Source: Campylobacter lanienae NCTC 13004
GTDB lineage: Bacteria > Campylobacterota > Campylobacteria > Campylobacterales > Campylobacteraceae
DNA length: 64,000 nucleotides
Assembly (NCBI RefSeq): GCF_002139935.1
Contig: NZ_CP015578.1
Span: 124,001-188,000, forward strand
Direction of reading: 5' to 3'
The translations under genes were made by a program, and so were the position numbers. Below the pieces are notes generated by a model, which saw only the letters and a list, made by a program, of their open reading frames with translations, was not told the origin of the DNA and searched no databases. This document shows positions 17,990 to 26,849 of this stretch, piece after piece. The first letter of the stretch is position 1. The number at the start of each line of letters is the position of its first letter.

Positions 17990-18118
17990 TAAGCTAAATT
18001 TCGCTATTAAAAATCAATAAATTTAAAATATCAAATTAATTTATCGTTTAATTTATACCCATTTAAATAAAATTTAGCTAAAATGAGACTTTAAATTTTA
18101 ACAAAAATCAAAGGTCTT

Positions 18119-18793
18119 ATGATGCAGATACTATCCCATCGTGGTTGGTGGCAATATAGCAGTGAAAAAAACCATCTCATAGCATTTAAAAAGGAATTTG
18201 AATATTGCTTAAAAGATATATCTCAACCTTATAGGGGGGGGGTAGAGACTGATATTAGAGATTATAATGGCTCACTTGTAATCTCCCATGATATCGCTAC
18301 AAAAGACTCTTTAAGTTTAGATGATTTTCTATCTCTATACTCTAACTATAATATTCATACCAACTCAACTCTAGCTCTAAATATTAAATCAGATGGCTTA
18401 CAAATAGAGCTTAAATCCATACTTCAAAAATATAAAATAGAAAATTACTTTGTCTTTGATATGTCCGTTCCAGATGCGCTAGGGTATATAAAGCATGGAT
18501 TAAATCTCTTTACACGCCAAAGCGAGTATGAGACTACTCCGCCATTTTATCAAGATGCCAAAGGGGTTTGGCTAGATGAATTTCACACACATTGGATAGA
18601 TGAAAAAATCATAGAATCTCACCTTAAAAATAACAAACAAATTTGCATAGTCTCACCAGATTTACACAAAAGAGATTACACCAAAGAGTGGCAAGAGTAT
18701 AAAGAGATTGAAATTAGATTAAATAATCCAAATTTAATGTTATGTACTGATAAAGTAGCAGAAGCTAGGAGGTTTTTTAATGAGTCAAATTAA
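18119..18793 (+). CDS. Phase-variable glycerophosphodiester phosphodiesterase-like protein
   Basis: A 224-residue protein with the opening signature of the GDPD family: SHRGWW near residue 7, then VETDIRDY (Glu-x-Asp metal ligands, near 43) and ISHD (His, near 56). No signal peptide, so it acts in the cytoplasm. It could process a glycerophosphoryl or sugar-phosphate unit for capsule. A G9 tract at 18234-18242 lies at codons 39-42: G9 is ON, and G8 or G10 stop within four codons. The 3' end overlaps the HAD gene by 14 bases, so switching could also affect downstream genes by coupling or polarity. Confidence 0.72.
   Translation: MMQILSHRGWWQYSSEKNHLIAFKKEFEYCLKDISQPYRGGVETDIRDYNGSLVISHDIATKDSLSLDDFLSLYSNYNIHTNSTLALNIKSDGLQIELKSILQKYKIENYFVFDMSVPDALGYIKHGLNLFTRQSEYETTPPFYQDAKGVWLDEFHTHWIDEKIIESHLKNNKQICIVSPDLHKRDYTKEWQEYKEIEIRLNNPNLMLCTDKVAEARRFFNESN
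18234..18242 (+). repeat. Phase-variation G9 tract inside the GDPD-like gene
   Basis: Nine G residues in codons 39-42. G8 creates TAG at once; G10 creates TGA three codons later. The present state is ON. Confidence 0.92.
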
Positions 18794-19415
18794 AGCAGTA
18801 ATTTTCGATATGGATGGAGTATTGATAGAAGCCAAAGATTGGCATTATGAAGCGTTAAATAGAGCGCTTAGGCTATTTGGATTAGAGATTAGCTATTTAG
18901 AGCATTTAACCACATTTGATGGATTACCGACAAAGAAAAAGCTAGAGATATTATCAGTTGATAGAAAACTGCCTAAATCTTTACATAATTTTATCAATCA
19001 AATTAAGCAACTTTATACAATGGAGATTGTCTATCAATCTTGTAAGCCTAGATTTTATCACCAATACGCCCTATCTAAACTACATAAAGAGGGGTATAAA
19101 ATGGCAGTTTGTTCTAATTCTATCTATAATACAATTGATGTAATGATGCAAAAAGCTGCCCTTAATCCATATTTGGATTTTTATATCTCTAATGAAGATG
19201 TCAAGCACGGCAAACCAGACCCAGAGATGTATAACAAAGCTATAGCCAAATTTGGGTTAAAACCAAATGAGTGTATGATAGTAGAAGATAATGAAAATGG
19301 CATTAAAGCAGCAAGAGCAAGTGGGGCTAATGTGATGATAGTAAAAGAAGTTAGCGATGTCAATTATGAGAATATCAAAGAGCATATTTTTAAATTTCAA
19401 AAGGGGGATTTATGA
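18780..19415 (+). CDS. HAD-superfamily hydrolase (beta-phosphoglucomutase-like)
   Basis: A 211-residue haloacid-dehalogenase fold enzyme. Asp10 and Asp12 in FDMDGVLIE are the nucleophile and acid/base; CSNS near 106 is motif II, and EDNENGIKAA with Asp/Glu pairs near 165 is the metal site. The helical cap inserted after residue 15 is the subclass I type shared by beta-phosphoglucomutases and sugar phosphatases. Overlaps at both ends (14 bases with the GDPD-like gene, 4 with the nucleotidyltransferase) imply co-translation. It probably dephosphorylates or isomerises a sugar phosphate feeding the adjacent nucleotidyltransferase. Confidence 0.85.
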   Translation: MSQIKAVIFDMDGVLIEAKDWHYEALNRALRLFGLEISYLEHLTTFDGLPTKKKLEILSVDRKLPKSLHNFINQIKQLYTMEIVYQSCKPRFYHQYALSKLHKEGYKMAVCSNSIYNTIDVMMQKAALNPYLDFYISNEDVKHGKPDPEMYNKAIAKFGLKPNECMIVEDNENGIKAARASGANVMIVKEVSDVNYENIKEHIFKFQKGDL

Positions 19416-20134
19416 TAAATATCGTTATTCCACTAGCGGGGAAAAGCAATTTTTTTAAAGAAGATGAGATTATCTTTCCTAAGCCTTTTGTTGAGATTTG
19501 TGGCAAAACCATGATAGAGATATTGATAGATAATTATAAAGAGATTACCAACAAGCAATTCATTTTTATACTTAAAGATGATGATGTAAGCGAATTTCAC
19601 CTAGATGAAGCTATCAAGGTATTAGACCCAAGCGCCCATATCATCACGCTTAAAAACCCTACACAAGGTATGGCGTGTAGCGCTCTTTTGGCTATTGATT
19701 ATATAGATGATAACTCACCACTAATCATCGCTAACGCAGATCAAATTTTTGATATAAATTTAAATATTGTTTTAGATTATTTCAAAGATTATGATGCTGG
19801 GGTAATCGCATTTGACTCTATCCATCCTAGATGGGCCTATGTAAGAGTGGATAATAACTCAAATGTGATAGAAGCAGTGGAGAAAAAGCCAATTAGCAAA
19901 AACGCAATTGCGGGATTTTATTATTACAAACAAGGTGTGGATTTTATCCAAGCTAGTCAAAAAATGATAATCAACGACTCCCATCTAAATGGGCAATTCT
20001 ATATAGCACCTACCTTAAATGAGCTTATTTTAATGGGTAAAAATGTTGGAGTATATAAGATAGATAATGAGTTATATCATACTTTTTATAGTATGGAGAA
20101 GATTAGAGATTATGAAAGGATTAAAAATGCTTAA
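19412..20134 (+). CDS. Sugar-1-phosphate nucleotidyltransferase-like protein (first of two paralogues)
   Basis: A 240-residue Rossmann-like nucleotidyltransferase. VIPLAGKSNFF near residue 5 is a degenerate nucleotide loop (family G-x-G-T/S-R changed), FPKPFVEICGKTM supplies the conserved Lys-Pro, and IIANADQIFD near 105 is the metal-binding Asp region. The paralogue at 22110-22844 has a standard loop (AAGAGSRF). Overlaps the HAD gene by 4 bases. It may make, or merely bind, an NDP-activated unit for capsule; the altered loop leaves activity uncertain. Confidence 0.75.
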   Translation: MINIVIPLAGKSNFFKEDEIIFPKPFVEICGKTMIEILIDNYKEITNKQFIFILKDDDVSEFHLDEAIKVLDPSAHIITLKNPTQGMACSALLAIDYIDDNSPLIIANADQIFDINLNIVLDYFKDYDAGVIAFDSIHPRWAYVRVDNNSNVIEAVEKKPISKNAIAGFYYYKQGVDFIQASQKMIINDSHLNGQFYIAPTLNELILMGKNVGVYKIDNELYHTFYSMEKIRDYERIKNA

Positions 20135-20468
20135 AAGATTAACTCAAGATTATATAGATAGCTTTAACGCAAAAGATTTGGATGCTATATCAAGCATGTT
20201 AAGCGATGAGTTTTCATTAGAAGATCCAGTCGTTAAAAGACTAGAAGGCAAAGATAAATGCCTAAAAGCTATTTTAAATATTTTTAACAATTGCCAAAAT
20301 TTAAATTTCAAAGCCAAAAATATCTACACAGATGACAAAACTAGCTTTATAGAGTTTGTACTGATTTTAGATGATAAGCATTTAGAAGGCGTAGATATCA
20401 TAGAGTGGAATGAGAATAACCAAATTTCAGCCCTTAGGGCATATCTGTATGAGGTGGTAGATGGCTAA
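20127..20468 (+). CDS. NTF2/SnoaL-like small protein
   Basis: A 113-residue protein. ATG 20127, 7 bases after GAAAGGA, is preferred to earlier in-frame starts inside the previous gene. The pattern LTQDYIDSFNAKDLDAISSM, then a short LEDPVVKRLEGKD segment and a C-terminal beta-rich half, is typical of NTF2/SnoaL-like cone folds used by small isomerases, hydrolases and binding proteins. Overlaps both neighbours, so it belongs to the capsule operon. Function unknown. Confidence 0.7.
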   Translation: MLKRLTQDYIDSFNAKDLDAISSMLSDEFSLEDPVVKRLEGKDKCLKAILNIFNNCQNLNFKAKNIYTDDKTSFIEFVLILDDKHLEGVDIIEWNENNQISALRAYLYEVVDG

Positions 20469-21789
20469 GGTAGCATTATGTATAAGCGGAGCTTTTAGGG
20501 GTGAGAATTTTATAGAATATTTAAATGACACTATTGGTAAATTCAAATCGTTAAATCCAGATGTCTTTATAGCTTCATGGGATAGCTATAAGATTTGGCC
20601 AGGTGTAGGTGGCTTAGGTGTGGGCTGGATAAGGAATTGGTATAGTCAAGATATTATCGAATTTGCCCCTAAAGAATTTATAGGATCTAATAGTGATTTT
20701 AAAAAACTTTTTCCAGAAGTATATAAAATATTAGAAAAAGAGATAGATAAACATATAGATAATGATTTATTAGAAAAGATAAAACGATTAGATAATGTCA
20801 AATCAATAAAATTATCAAACGAACAAGAGTATTTAAAGCAATATCCATCAAATTTGGAGATTGTGAATTCAACTAAAATGTTTTATGGATTTTGGCAAGT
20901 TGTTAATTTGCTATTAGAATATGAAACAAAAAATAATTTTTACTACGACTATATCATTGTATTAAGACCAGATAAAATATACTCTATAGATTTTGATTTA
21001 AAATTTATCGAAACATTACAACAAGATAATGAAATAATATGCGAAGAGTATGATTGGGGTATGATGGATATATCCCTTTATGGCAAAAGATATGCTATGA
21101 TAGAGCTTTTATCGCTATTTGATAAAGCTAGCAGATATAGGCATTTAGATTATTTTAAATATTTTCCAAGTGGTATTTGCTGTGCTCCAATTGGATTTTT
21201 AGACCACAGCATACTCGTTCGGTGTGTAAAGTTTATAGGTCTAAAAATAAACAATACAAATTTTATCAAATATAACAAGATAGATTATAACCCAAGGATA
21301 CCAAATATCCAAAAAGCCCTATTAAAAGATTTAGAAAATATAGACACAAATAGAGATCAAGATTATATTCTATTCTTTGATATATTAAATTGCCCTAAAT
21401 TATTAAGCACTAGACTTGCCACACAAATAATCAAAAACCATCTAAGCTATAAACTTGGCGAAGCTATGATAGCAAATTCAAAAAGCTTATTAGGCTATAT
21501 AAAAATGCCTTTTAAATTAAACCATATCAAAAAAGAGCATAACAACGAACAAAAATCTTACGAAAAAATCATCAAAAAGCATCCAAATCTTAAGCTCCCA
21601 CCACTTGAGACCTATCCAGATTACAATGAAGCCATAAAGATTAAAAACCATCTAAGCTATAAACTTGGAGAGGCTTTGATAAAAGCTAATAACAAAGGCT
21701 TTATCACCGGTGGGGGGGGGTATTGGCTGCTATTTGAGATTAGGCGCATAATAAAAGAGCATAAAAAGGCAAAAAATGAAAATCGATAA
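20461..21789 (+). CDS. Capsule glycosyltransferase-like protein with SYKLG C-terminal module and a 3' G9 tract
   Basis: A 442-residue protein. The N-terminal domain begins ALCISGAFR and has IASWD near 42, and YDYIIVLRPDK near 165, a layout shared with the gene at 22847 (GHTRTY, IHTWD, YDYFLYTRLD); I infer a capsule glycosyltransferase fold with a late Arg-x-Asp. The last 120 residues are a tandem module: HLSYKLGEAMI near 324, then LKLPPLETYPDYNEA, then HLSYKLGEALI near 396. The G9 tract falls at codons 418-420. At G9 the frame continues to 21789 and overlaps the cupin ATG by 14 bases; G8 and G10 stop early. Confidence 0.75.
   Translation: MAKVALCISGAFRGENFIEYLNDTIGKFKSLNPDVFIASWDSYKIWPGVGGLGVGWIRNWYSQDIIEFAPKEFIGSNSDFKKLFPEVYKILEKEIDKHIDNDLLEKIKRLDNVKSIKLSNEQEYLKQYPSNLEIVNSTKMFYGFWQVVNLLLEYETKNNFYYDYIIVLRPDKIYSIDFDLKFIETLQQDNEIICEEYDWGMMDISLYGKRYAMIELLSLFDKASRYRHLDYFKYFPSGICCAPIGFLDHSILVRCVKFIGLKINNTNFIKYNKIDYNPRIPNIQKALLKDLENIDTNRDQDYILFFDILNCPKLLSTRLATQIIKNHLSYKLGEAMIANSKSLLGYIKMPFKLNHIKKEHNNEQKSYEKIIKKHPNLKLPPLETYPDYNEAIKIKNHLSYKLGEALIKANNKGFITGGGGYWLLFEIRRIIKEHKKAKNENR
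21712..21720 (+). repeat. Phase-variation G9 tract near the 3' end of the glycosyltransferase
   Basis: Nine G residues. G8 stops 13 codons on at TAA, G10 within 8 codons at TGA; only G9 reaches the stop at 21787 that overlaps the downstream cupin start. Confidence 0.92.
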
Positions 21790-22117
21790 TTTAGATAGTA
21801 TGATTCGGGGTTGGTTTGTAGGTGATTTTGAACCAAATGTATTAAAATCAGATCAAGTAGAAGTAGGGGTAAAAAGCTACAAAAAAGGTGATTATGAAGA
21901 GAGGCATTACCACAAAATAGCCACCGAAATCACAGTGATAACCAAAGGCAAAGTCAAAATGAACGGCGTGATATATAGCGAAGGCGATATCATCACGATA
22001 GCCCCATTTGAAGATACAGATTTTGAGGCTTTAGAAGATTCTCAAAATGTAGTAGTCAAAATCCCAGCCGCTAAAAATGATAAATATCTAGGAAAATATG
22101 GAGAAAACAATGAGTAA
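21776..22117 (+). CDS. Cupin-fold protein
   Basis: A 113-residue single-domain cupin. RHYHKIATEITVITKGKVKMNG near residues 43-64 holds the first cupin motif (His-x-His and Glu), and GDIITIAPFE near 70 opens the second; a late His is not obvious. Small cupins in sugar loci can be isomerases, epimerases or sensors. Its ATG lies within the glycosyltransferase 3' end and its own 3' end overlaps the next gene by 8 bases, so expression may depend on the upstream G tract. Confidence 0.8.
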   Translation: MKIDNLDSMIRGWFVGDFEPNVLKSDQVEVGVKSYKKGDYEERHYHKIATEITVITKGKVKMNGVIYSEGDIITIAPFEDTDFEALEDSQNVVVKIPAAKNDKYLGKYGENNE

Positions 22118-22844
22118 AATAAATATTTTGATACCAGCAGCAGGGGCTGGGAGTAGATTTGCCAAAGAAGGATATACCAAGCCAAAGCCTTTTATAGATG
22201 TGTTAGGTAAGCCGATGATTGTAAGAGTTTTAGAGAATTTAAAAGTTGATGATGCACACTATATAATCATTTTACAAAAATCCCATTTCGAACAAGAAAA
22301 AGAGCTATGTAATTTAATAGCCAAAGATTATAATGTTAGCTTTGTATGCGTAGAGACTCTGACAGAGGGCACTGCTTGTTCTGTTTTACACGCTAGAGAA
22401 CTTATAGATAATGATACGCCTTTGATGATAGCAAATTCAGATCAAATCGTAGATATAGATATCCAAAAATACATTGATGACGCACTTGATAGGGGCTTAG
22501 ATGGCTCAATTCTATGCTTTAAAGATTTAGAAAAAAGCCCCAAATGGTCTTTTGTCAAGATGGATAAAGACCTAATAATAGAAGTAAGAGAAAAAGAGCT
22601 TATATCAGATATCGCCACTGTGGGGATATATCTCTTTTCTAAGGGAAGATTGTTTGTAGATTCAGCTATCGATATGATCGTTAGAAACAATAGGGTCAAT
22701 AATGAGTTTTACACAGCTCCTTCATATAACTATGCTATCAAAAATGGCGCCAAAATAGGCTGCTTTTTAATGAAATTTGATGATATGCACGGCATAGGCA
22801 CACCAGATGATTTGAAAAAGTATATAAAATTTATTAAAGGATAA
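22110..22844 (+). CDS. Sugar nucleotidyltransferase (second paralogue)
   Basis: A 244-residue nucleotidyltransferase of the GlmU/MurU/RfbA-like fold. ATG 22110 after GGAG (22100-22103) is favoured over ATG 22098. The loop PAAGAGSRFAKEGYTKPKP is intact, and MIANSDQIVDID near 109 carries the metal-binding Asp. It is a paralogue of the protein at 19412-20134 (shared DQI motif and NNEFYTAPS/NGQFYIAPT stretch). Overlapping the cupin gene by 8 bases, it probably activates the sugar or phosphate donor of this capsule block. Nucleotide and sugar unknown. Confidence 0.82.
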   Translation: MSKINILIPAAGAGSRFAKEGYTKPKPFIDVLGKPMIVRVLENLKVDDAHYIIILQKSHFEQEKELCNLIAKDYNVSFVCVETLTEGTACSVLHARELIDNDTPLMIANSDQIVDIDIQKYIDDALDRGLDGSILCFKDLEKSPKWSFVKMDKDLIIEVREKELISDIATVGIYLFSKGRLFVDSAIDMIVRNNRVNNEFYTAPSYNYAIKNGAKIGCFLMKFDDMHGIGTPDDLKKYIKFIKG

Positions 22845-22846
22845 TT

Positions 22847-24213
22847 ATGGTTCAAAAAAGATTAGCAATACAATTTTTTGGGCATACAAGAACCTATAAG
22901 AAGACATATGATAGTTTCTTTAAGTATATAGTCGAACCAAATCAACAAGATGGCTGGGAGATAGATATATTTATCCATACTTGGGATATGAGTAGTAGCA
23001 GTAGTGGAAGTTGGCATGAAGGCCAAGATATATTTGATATCTATCCGCTTAGTCAAAGCGATATAGATGATATAAAACAGATATATAATCCAAAAGCTAT
23101 TTTGATAGAGCATTTAGAAGATGGGATTCATGGGGTAGTGGAATCCAAAAAAAGAGGAAATAGATTAAGAGAAAGATACGAAATAGAAAATAATATAAAA
23201 TATGATTATTTTTTATATACTAGGTTGGATGTTTTATTTGCTACACCACTAAATATTTCAAAATATATCGACTTTTATATAGTAGATGATATGATGAAAT
23301 ATTTTAAACTACCAGAAAAACACTGCTTTTGTCCATTTAATCCCTTTGTTAGAATGCCAGTTATAGATATGAGACATATCAATGAAGGTGATATTGTTTT
23401 TTCACAAACTATCCGTATGATGCATTTGAGGCATACATTTATCCAGAAGTTTTTACAATTCTTATCGATTATAAATTGTATAGAGATTTTTTCTTACAAA
23501 GAAGAGATTTTATAGAAGTATTTAACTTTTATTCAAAAGAATATCTGAAATTAAAATTCCCTATTGAACTCCAAACATCCCAAGATACTATCAACTATTT
23601 AAACAACCAACTAAACACCCTAAACACCGAGATCAACTCCTATCCAATTAAAAAACAATCCTTAGAAATTTCAAATTTAGAACAAGATCTAATAAACAAA
23701 AAACTAAAAGCTCAAATCTTAGAAAAAGAGCTAGGATATGGTTATGATACAATCCAAGAGAATAAAGAGCTAAAAGAAAAAATTAAAATTTTGCAACTAG
23801 CAAGTACAGAAAATATAAATCAACAAGTTATCGGCACCGCCAAATCCCGCATTAAAAACCAACTCTCTTATAAACTTGGCGAAGCTATGATAGCAAATTC
23901 AAAAAGCTTATGGGGATATATAAGAATGCCTTATATTCTAAGCTATATCAAAGAAACCCACCAAAAAAATCAACAACTCTATCAAGAAAAAATTAAAGCT
24001 AACCCAAGCTTAAAGCTTCCACCACTTGAATCATATCCAGATTACAATGAGGCTATAAAGATAAAAGAGCATCTAAGCTACAAACTCGGAGAGGCTCTAA
24101 TAAATGCTGATAAATCTAAACTAAAACTAGGCTACCTAACTCTATGGTTTAAATGTAAAAATATCACCAAAGAGCATAAAGATAATCACCAAATCATTAA
24201 AACCACACCATAA
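22847..24213 (+). pseudogene. Capsule glycosyltransferase split by a one-base frameshift in a T6 run
   Basis: Two frames make one protein. The first (22847-23515) has GHTRTYKKTYDSFF, IHTWD and YDYFLYTRLD. Adding one T to T6 at 23397-23402 lets it continue as TNYPYDAFEAYIYPEVF into the second frame, giving about 455 residues: a catalytic domain, a coiled-coil rich in Leu/Glu/Lys (about 215-315), and a tandem SYKLG C-terminal module that matches 5045 onward. As written, translation ends at 23515 after 29 wrong residues. The change may be a real defect, a slipped-strand switch or an assembly error in a homopolymer. Confidence 0.82.
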
Positions 24214-24352
24214 ATAAAATTCATAAATACCAACTATTTCATTTAGTAAAATCTAAATGAAATAGTCCAAACAAACCTAAAACACAAATAAATATAATCA
24301 ACTATTATAAATCTCTTTTTAAACCTCTTTATACTCCTTTAAATCAAATTTA
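23834..24352 (+). repeat. Direct repeat copy B, left half
   Basis: Counterpart of 5045-5590: glycosyltransferase 3' end plus spacer up to the CAAATTTA at which the other copy jumps into cdtC. The offset between copies is 18,789 bp at the left border. Confidence 0.9.
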
Positions 24353-24520
24353 GCTACAATCAGTTTTAAAATCAATTATCAAAATTAATCAAGAATAATA
24401 TAATTATTCAAGTAATATAAATTTGAAAAATAAAATTTAAAATATCAATTTTTAAATTTAAAAATAAAAATTCAAATTCAAAAGATAAATTGATAAAGCA
24501 CACCAACTCAAAGGCCACAA
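24214..24520 (+). other. AT-rich spacer before cdtA with hairpin and probable promoter
   Basis: No coding sequence is supported here. It holds the hairpin at 24234-24265 (12-bp stem CTATTTCATTTA / TAAATGAAATAG), a probable -10 TACAAT at 24355-24360, then about 160 bases of nearly pure A/T sequence leading to ATG 24521. No strong ribosome site is visible (CTCAAAGG at about 24508 is the best). Confidence 0.6.
24355..24360 (+). promoter_or_regulatory. Probable -10 element of the cdt operon
   Basis: TAGCTACAAT with a T-rich upstream region (CTCTTTTTAAACCTCTTTATACTCC-type periodic T tracts) typical of Campylobacter promoters. The collapsed locus at 5591 lacks it. Confidence 0.45.
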
Positions 24521-25270
24521 ATGAGAAATTTGCTATTTATGCTATTTATATCTTTAATTTTCATATCTTGCTCTTCAAGCAAGTCGCCATATTATCCGCC
24601 TATAATGGATGATAATTTCACTCATAATTCTCTAAAAACACCTATATTTAATAAACTTGATTTAGCAGATCCATCTAATCCATTAGCAAATACCACCCCA
24701 TCAAATAATCAGTCAAATTCATCTAATCAACCACCCCAAATAACCCAGCCACCGCTATTAACCGCCCCAGCTACTCTAGGCTCATCCCCATCTCTTGGAT
24801 CTAAATCCACCCCACTAACTATAATAAACCCAAAGGGTGGCTCAGCAATCACAGTTTGGGCATTAGCTCCTGGTAATTGGCTATGGGGATATACCTTAGA
24901 TAACTCTAAAGAGTTTGGTAGAGCTAGGTCTTGGCAAGTTTTAAATCTAGGTAATGATATAGCTTTGATTATAAATTTCCTTACTAATACTTGTATCCAT
25001 GATGAAGGTGGTGGTATCACTCACAGAAATTGCGATATCAATAACAAATCCCAACAATGGCAACTATCAGCTATGGACAATGGCGCCATTCAGATCAAAT
25101 CTAGTGCTTCTAGTAAGTGTATCACAACAGATCTTGGCTCACTAACTCAAACTGGCAGCTACTATAGTCTTGCTATGAGAGAGTGTAATTTTAAGCCAAA
25201 TTTTAATCAACAATGGGTATTTATCCCTGAAGCAGCACCAACTTCTCCACTCTTAGGATATCAACAATGA
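24521..25270 (+). CDS. cdtA: Cytolethal distending toxin subunit A
   Basis: A 249-residue lipoprotein: signal peptide with the lipobox FISC, Cys17, then a Pro/Ser/Asn-rich linker to about residue 85. The rest is a ricin-B-type lectin domain with paired QQWQL and NQQWVF motifs and cysteine pairs (CIHD/CDIN, CITT/CNF), used by CdtA with CdtC to bind the target cell and deliver CdtB. The 3' end overlaps cdtB by 4 bases (ATGA). Confidence 0.95.
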   Translation: MRNLLFMLFISLIFISCSSSKSPYYPPIMDDNFTHNSLKTPIFNKLDLADPSNPLANTTPSNNQSNSSNQPPQITQPPLLTAPATLGSSPSLGSKSTPLTIINPKGGSAITVWALAPGNWLWGYTLDNSKEFGRARSWQVLNLGNDIALIINFLTNTCIHDEGGGITHRNCDINNKSQQWQLSAMDNGAIQIKSSASSKCITTDLGSLTQTGSYYSLAMRECNFKPNFNQQWVFIPEAAPTSPLLGYQQ

Positions 25271-26091
25271 AAAATATATTAATAATACTATTATTTAGCT
25301 TTATAAGTTTATATGCTAATATAGATGATTTTAAAACAGCCACTTGGAATATGCAAGGCTCAAGTGCTAGTAGCGAGGCTAAATGGAGCATTAGTATAGC
25401 TCAAATGTTCTCTGGAGCTAATGGAATAGATGTCTTAGCTATCCAAGAAGCTGGCACCTTACCCGCTACAGCCGAGCCAACTGGAAGAGAATTTAGAGCA
25501 TTTGGTACTAGTGTAGTTGTAACTGAGCATGTATGGAATATAGGCACCAGACTAAGACCTGATCTAATCTTTATATACTATGCTAGGACAGATTTAGGTG
25601 GTAATAGAGTAAATTTAGCCCTAGCTAGTAGAAGACAAGCTGATGAAGTATTCTTACGACCACCTCCAACAACAGCCTCAAGACCAATGCTAGGAATTAG
25701 AATTAATAATGATGCATTCTTTAGTATTCACGCATTAGCTAATGGTGGAGCTGATGCTTCAGCTATTGTGCATAATATAGATCTATTCTTTCAAAGCACC
25801 CCAACCCTAGCTAATACCAATTGGATTATAATGGGAGATTTTAATAGAGAGCCAGTAGATCTGCTTAGCACATTTGAATTAGAGCTAAGACTTAGAACTA
25901 GGATAGTTACTAATAACGCAATAACTCAAATAAGCGCTAGAAGAACTCTAGATTACGCTGTAGTAGGTAACTCTAATAGAGCTATAGCACCAGCACCACT
26001 ACCACCAATATCAGCTAGCACATTCTTTAGTGGATTTAGAACTCACATAGCAAGTGACCACTTCCCTGTAACATTTAGGAGATTTCCATGA
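25267..26091 (+). CDS. cdtB: Cytolethal distending toxin subunit B (DNase I-like nuclease)
   Basis: A 274-residue secreted nuclease; residues 1-18 form a signal peptide. The DNase I/phosphatase superfamily residues are all present: TWNMQGSS near 27, LAIQEAG near 58 (metal-binding Glu), FSIHALANGG near 158 (catalytic His), MGDFNREP near 198 (Asp and Asn) and ASDHFPV near 265 (Asp-His). CdtB enters the host nucleus and causes DNA damage and G2/M arrest. The motifs suggest an active enzyme. Confidence 0.98.
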   Translation: MKNILIILLFSFISLYANIDDFKTATWNMQGSSASSEAKWSISIAQMFSGANGIDVLAIQEAGTLPATAEPTGREFRAFGTSVVVTEHVWNIGTRLRPDLIFIYYARTDLGGNRVNLALASRRQADEVFLRPPPTTASRPMLGIRINNDAFFSIHALANGGADASAIVHNIDLFFQSTPTLANTNWIIMGDFNREPVDLLSTFELELRLRTRIVTNNAITQISARRTLDYAVVGNSNRAIAPAPLPPISASTFFSGFRTHIASDHFPVTFRRFP

Positions 26092-26849
26092 AAATAGCTA
26101 TAAAAATATCTTTAATATCTTTAATATCTATATTTATCATCAGTTGTAGCGGAGCTAAAATAGATCAACCAAAGCAAGATATGAGCTTTTTAAAGCTTGA
26201 TAGCTCTAAGGGATTTGCTGGAGATATAAGCAAAGCCCCAGATGAAACAAAAGCTCCAGATAGAATTAAAATCAGTGATTTAAATGATAAACCAAATTTA
26301 AAATCAAATAATTCAAACAACCAAGATGGGTTTGATCCATTTACCTTACCTCTAAGCCTAAGATCCCTTGATACAGGTATGCCTTTAGTAGTCAATTTAG
26401 GTAAATCAGATGAGACCTTTAATTATAATCTAAGAGAGGTTAAGGCATTTGAACCAACTATAATTGATGATATTAAAAGGGTTGATAGCTTTGCGAATTT
26501 AGGTTTAGAGTATGTTCAGTTTGTATCAGCTAATGATATAAATGAGTGCTTAGGAATAGATGAGAGTGGATTTTTTGCTTTAAAGAATTGTATTGGGGAT
26601 TTAGATAGAAAGAAGTTTGAGACTGTATTTCAACTCATTCCACTACTAAGTGATGCTGTAGAGATAAGATCACTAGTCCTAGGTGGTAAAGAGTGTATAA
26701 GCACATTTTTTAACCCAAATTTAGAGCCATGGCAAAGAGTAGGAATAAATAGATGTGAATTAAGAGAGGGCTTTAGCGTAGATCTAGCTAAGCTTTGGGC
26801 GATAATGCCTGAAATCAAACAAGCAGCTATAATCCAACCGGTGGATTGA
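26088..26849 (+). CDS. cdtC: Cytolethal distending toxin subunit C
   Basis: A 253-residue lipoprotein-like subunit with a signal peptide ending IISC (Cys20), a Lys/Asn/Asp-rich linker to about residue 75, then a ricin-B-like domain (FQLIPLLSDAVEIRS and CISTFF). It overlaps cdtB by 4 bases. The final 156 residues are duplicated exactly at 5686-6156. The identity of the copies, while flanking sequence has diverged, suggests either a recent duplication or gene conversion. Confidence 0.95.
   Translation: MKIAIKISLISLISIFIISCSGAKIDQPKQDMSFLKLDSSKGFAGDISKAPDETKAPDRIKISDLNDKPNLKSNNSNNQDGFDPFTLPLSLRSLDTGMPLVVNLGKSDETFNYNLREVKAFEPTIIDDIKRVDSFANLGLEYVQFVSANDINECLGIDESGFFALKNCIGDLDRKKFETVFQLIPLLSDAVEIRSLVLGGKECISTFFNPNLEPWQRVGINRCELREGFSVDLAKLWAIMPEIKQAAIIQPVD

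Noticed and set aside
24361..24520. AT-rich run before cdtA as a possible origin or DNA-unwinding element
   Set aside because: No DnaA-box cluster was seen, and low-GC spacers like this are common in the genus; nothing specific supports an origin.
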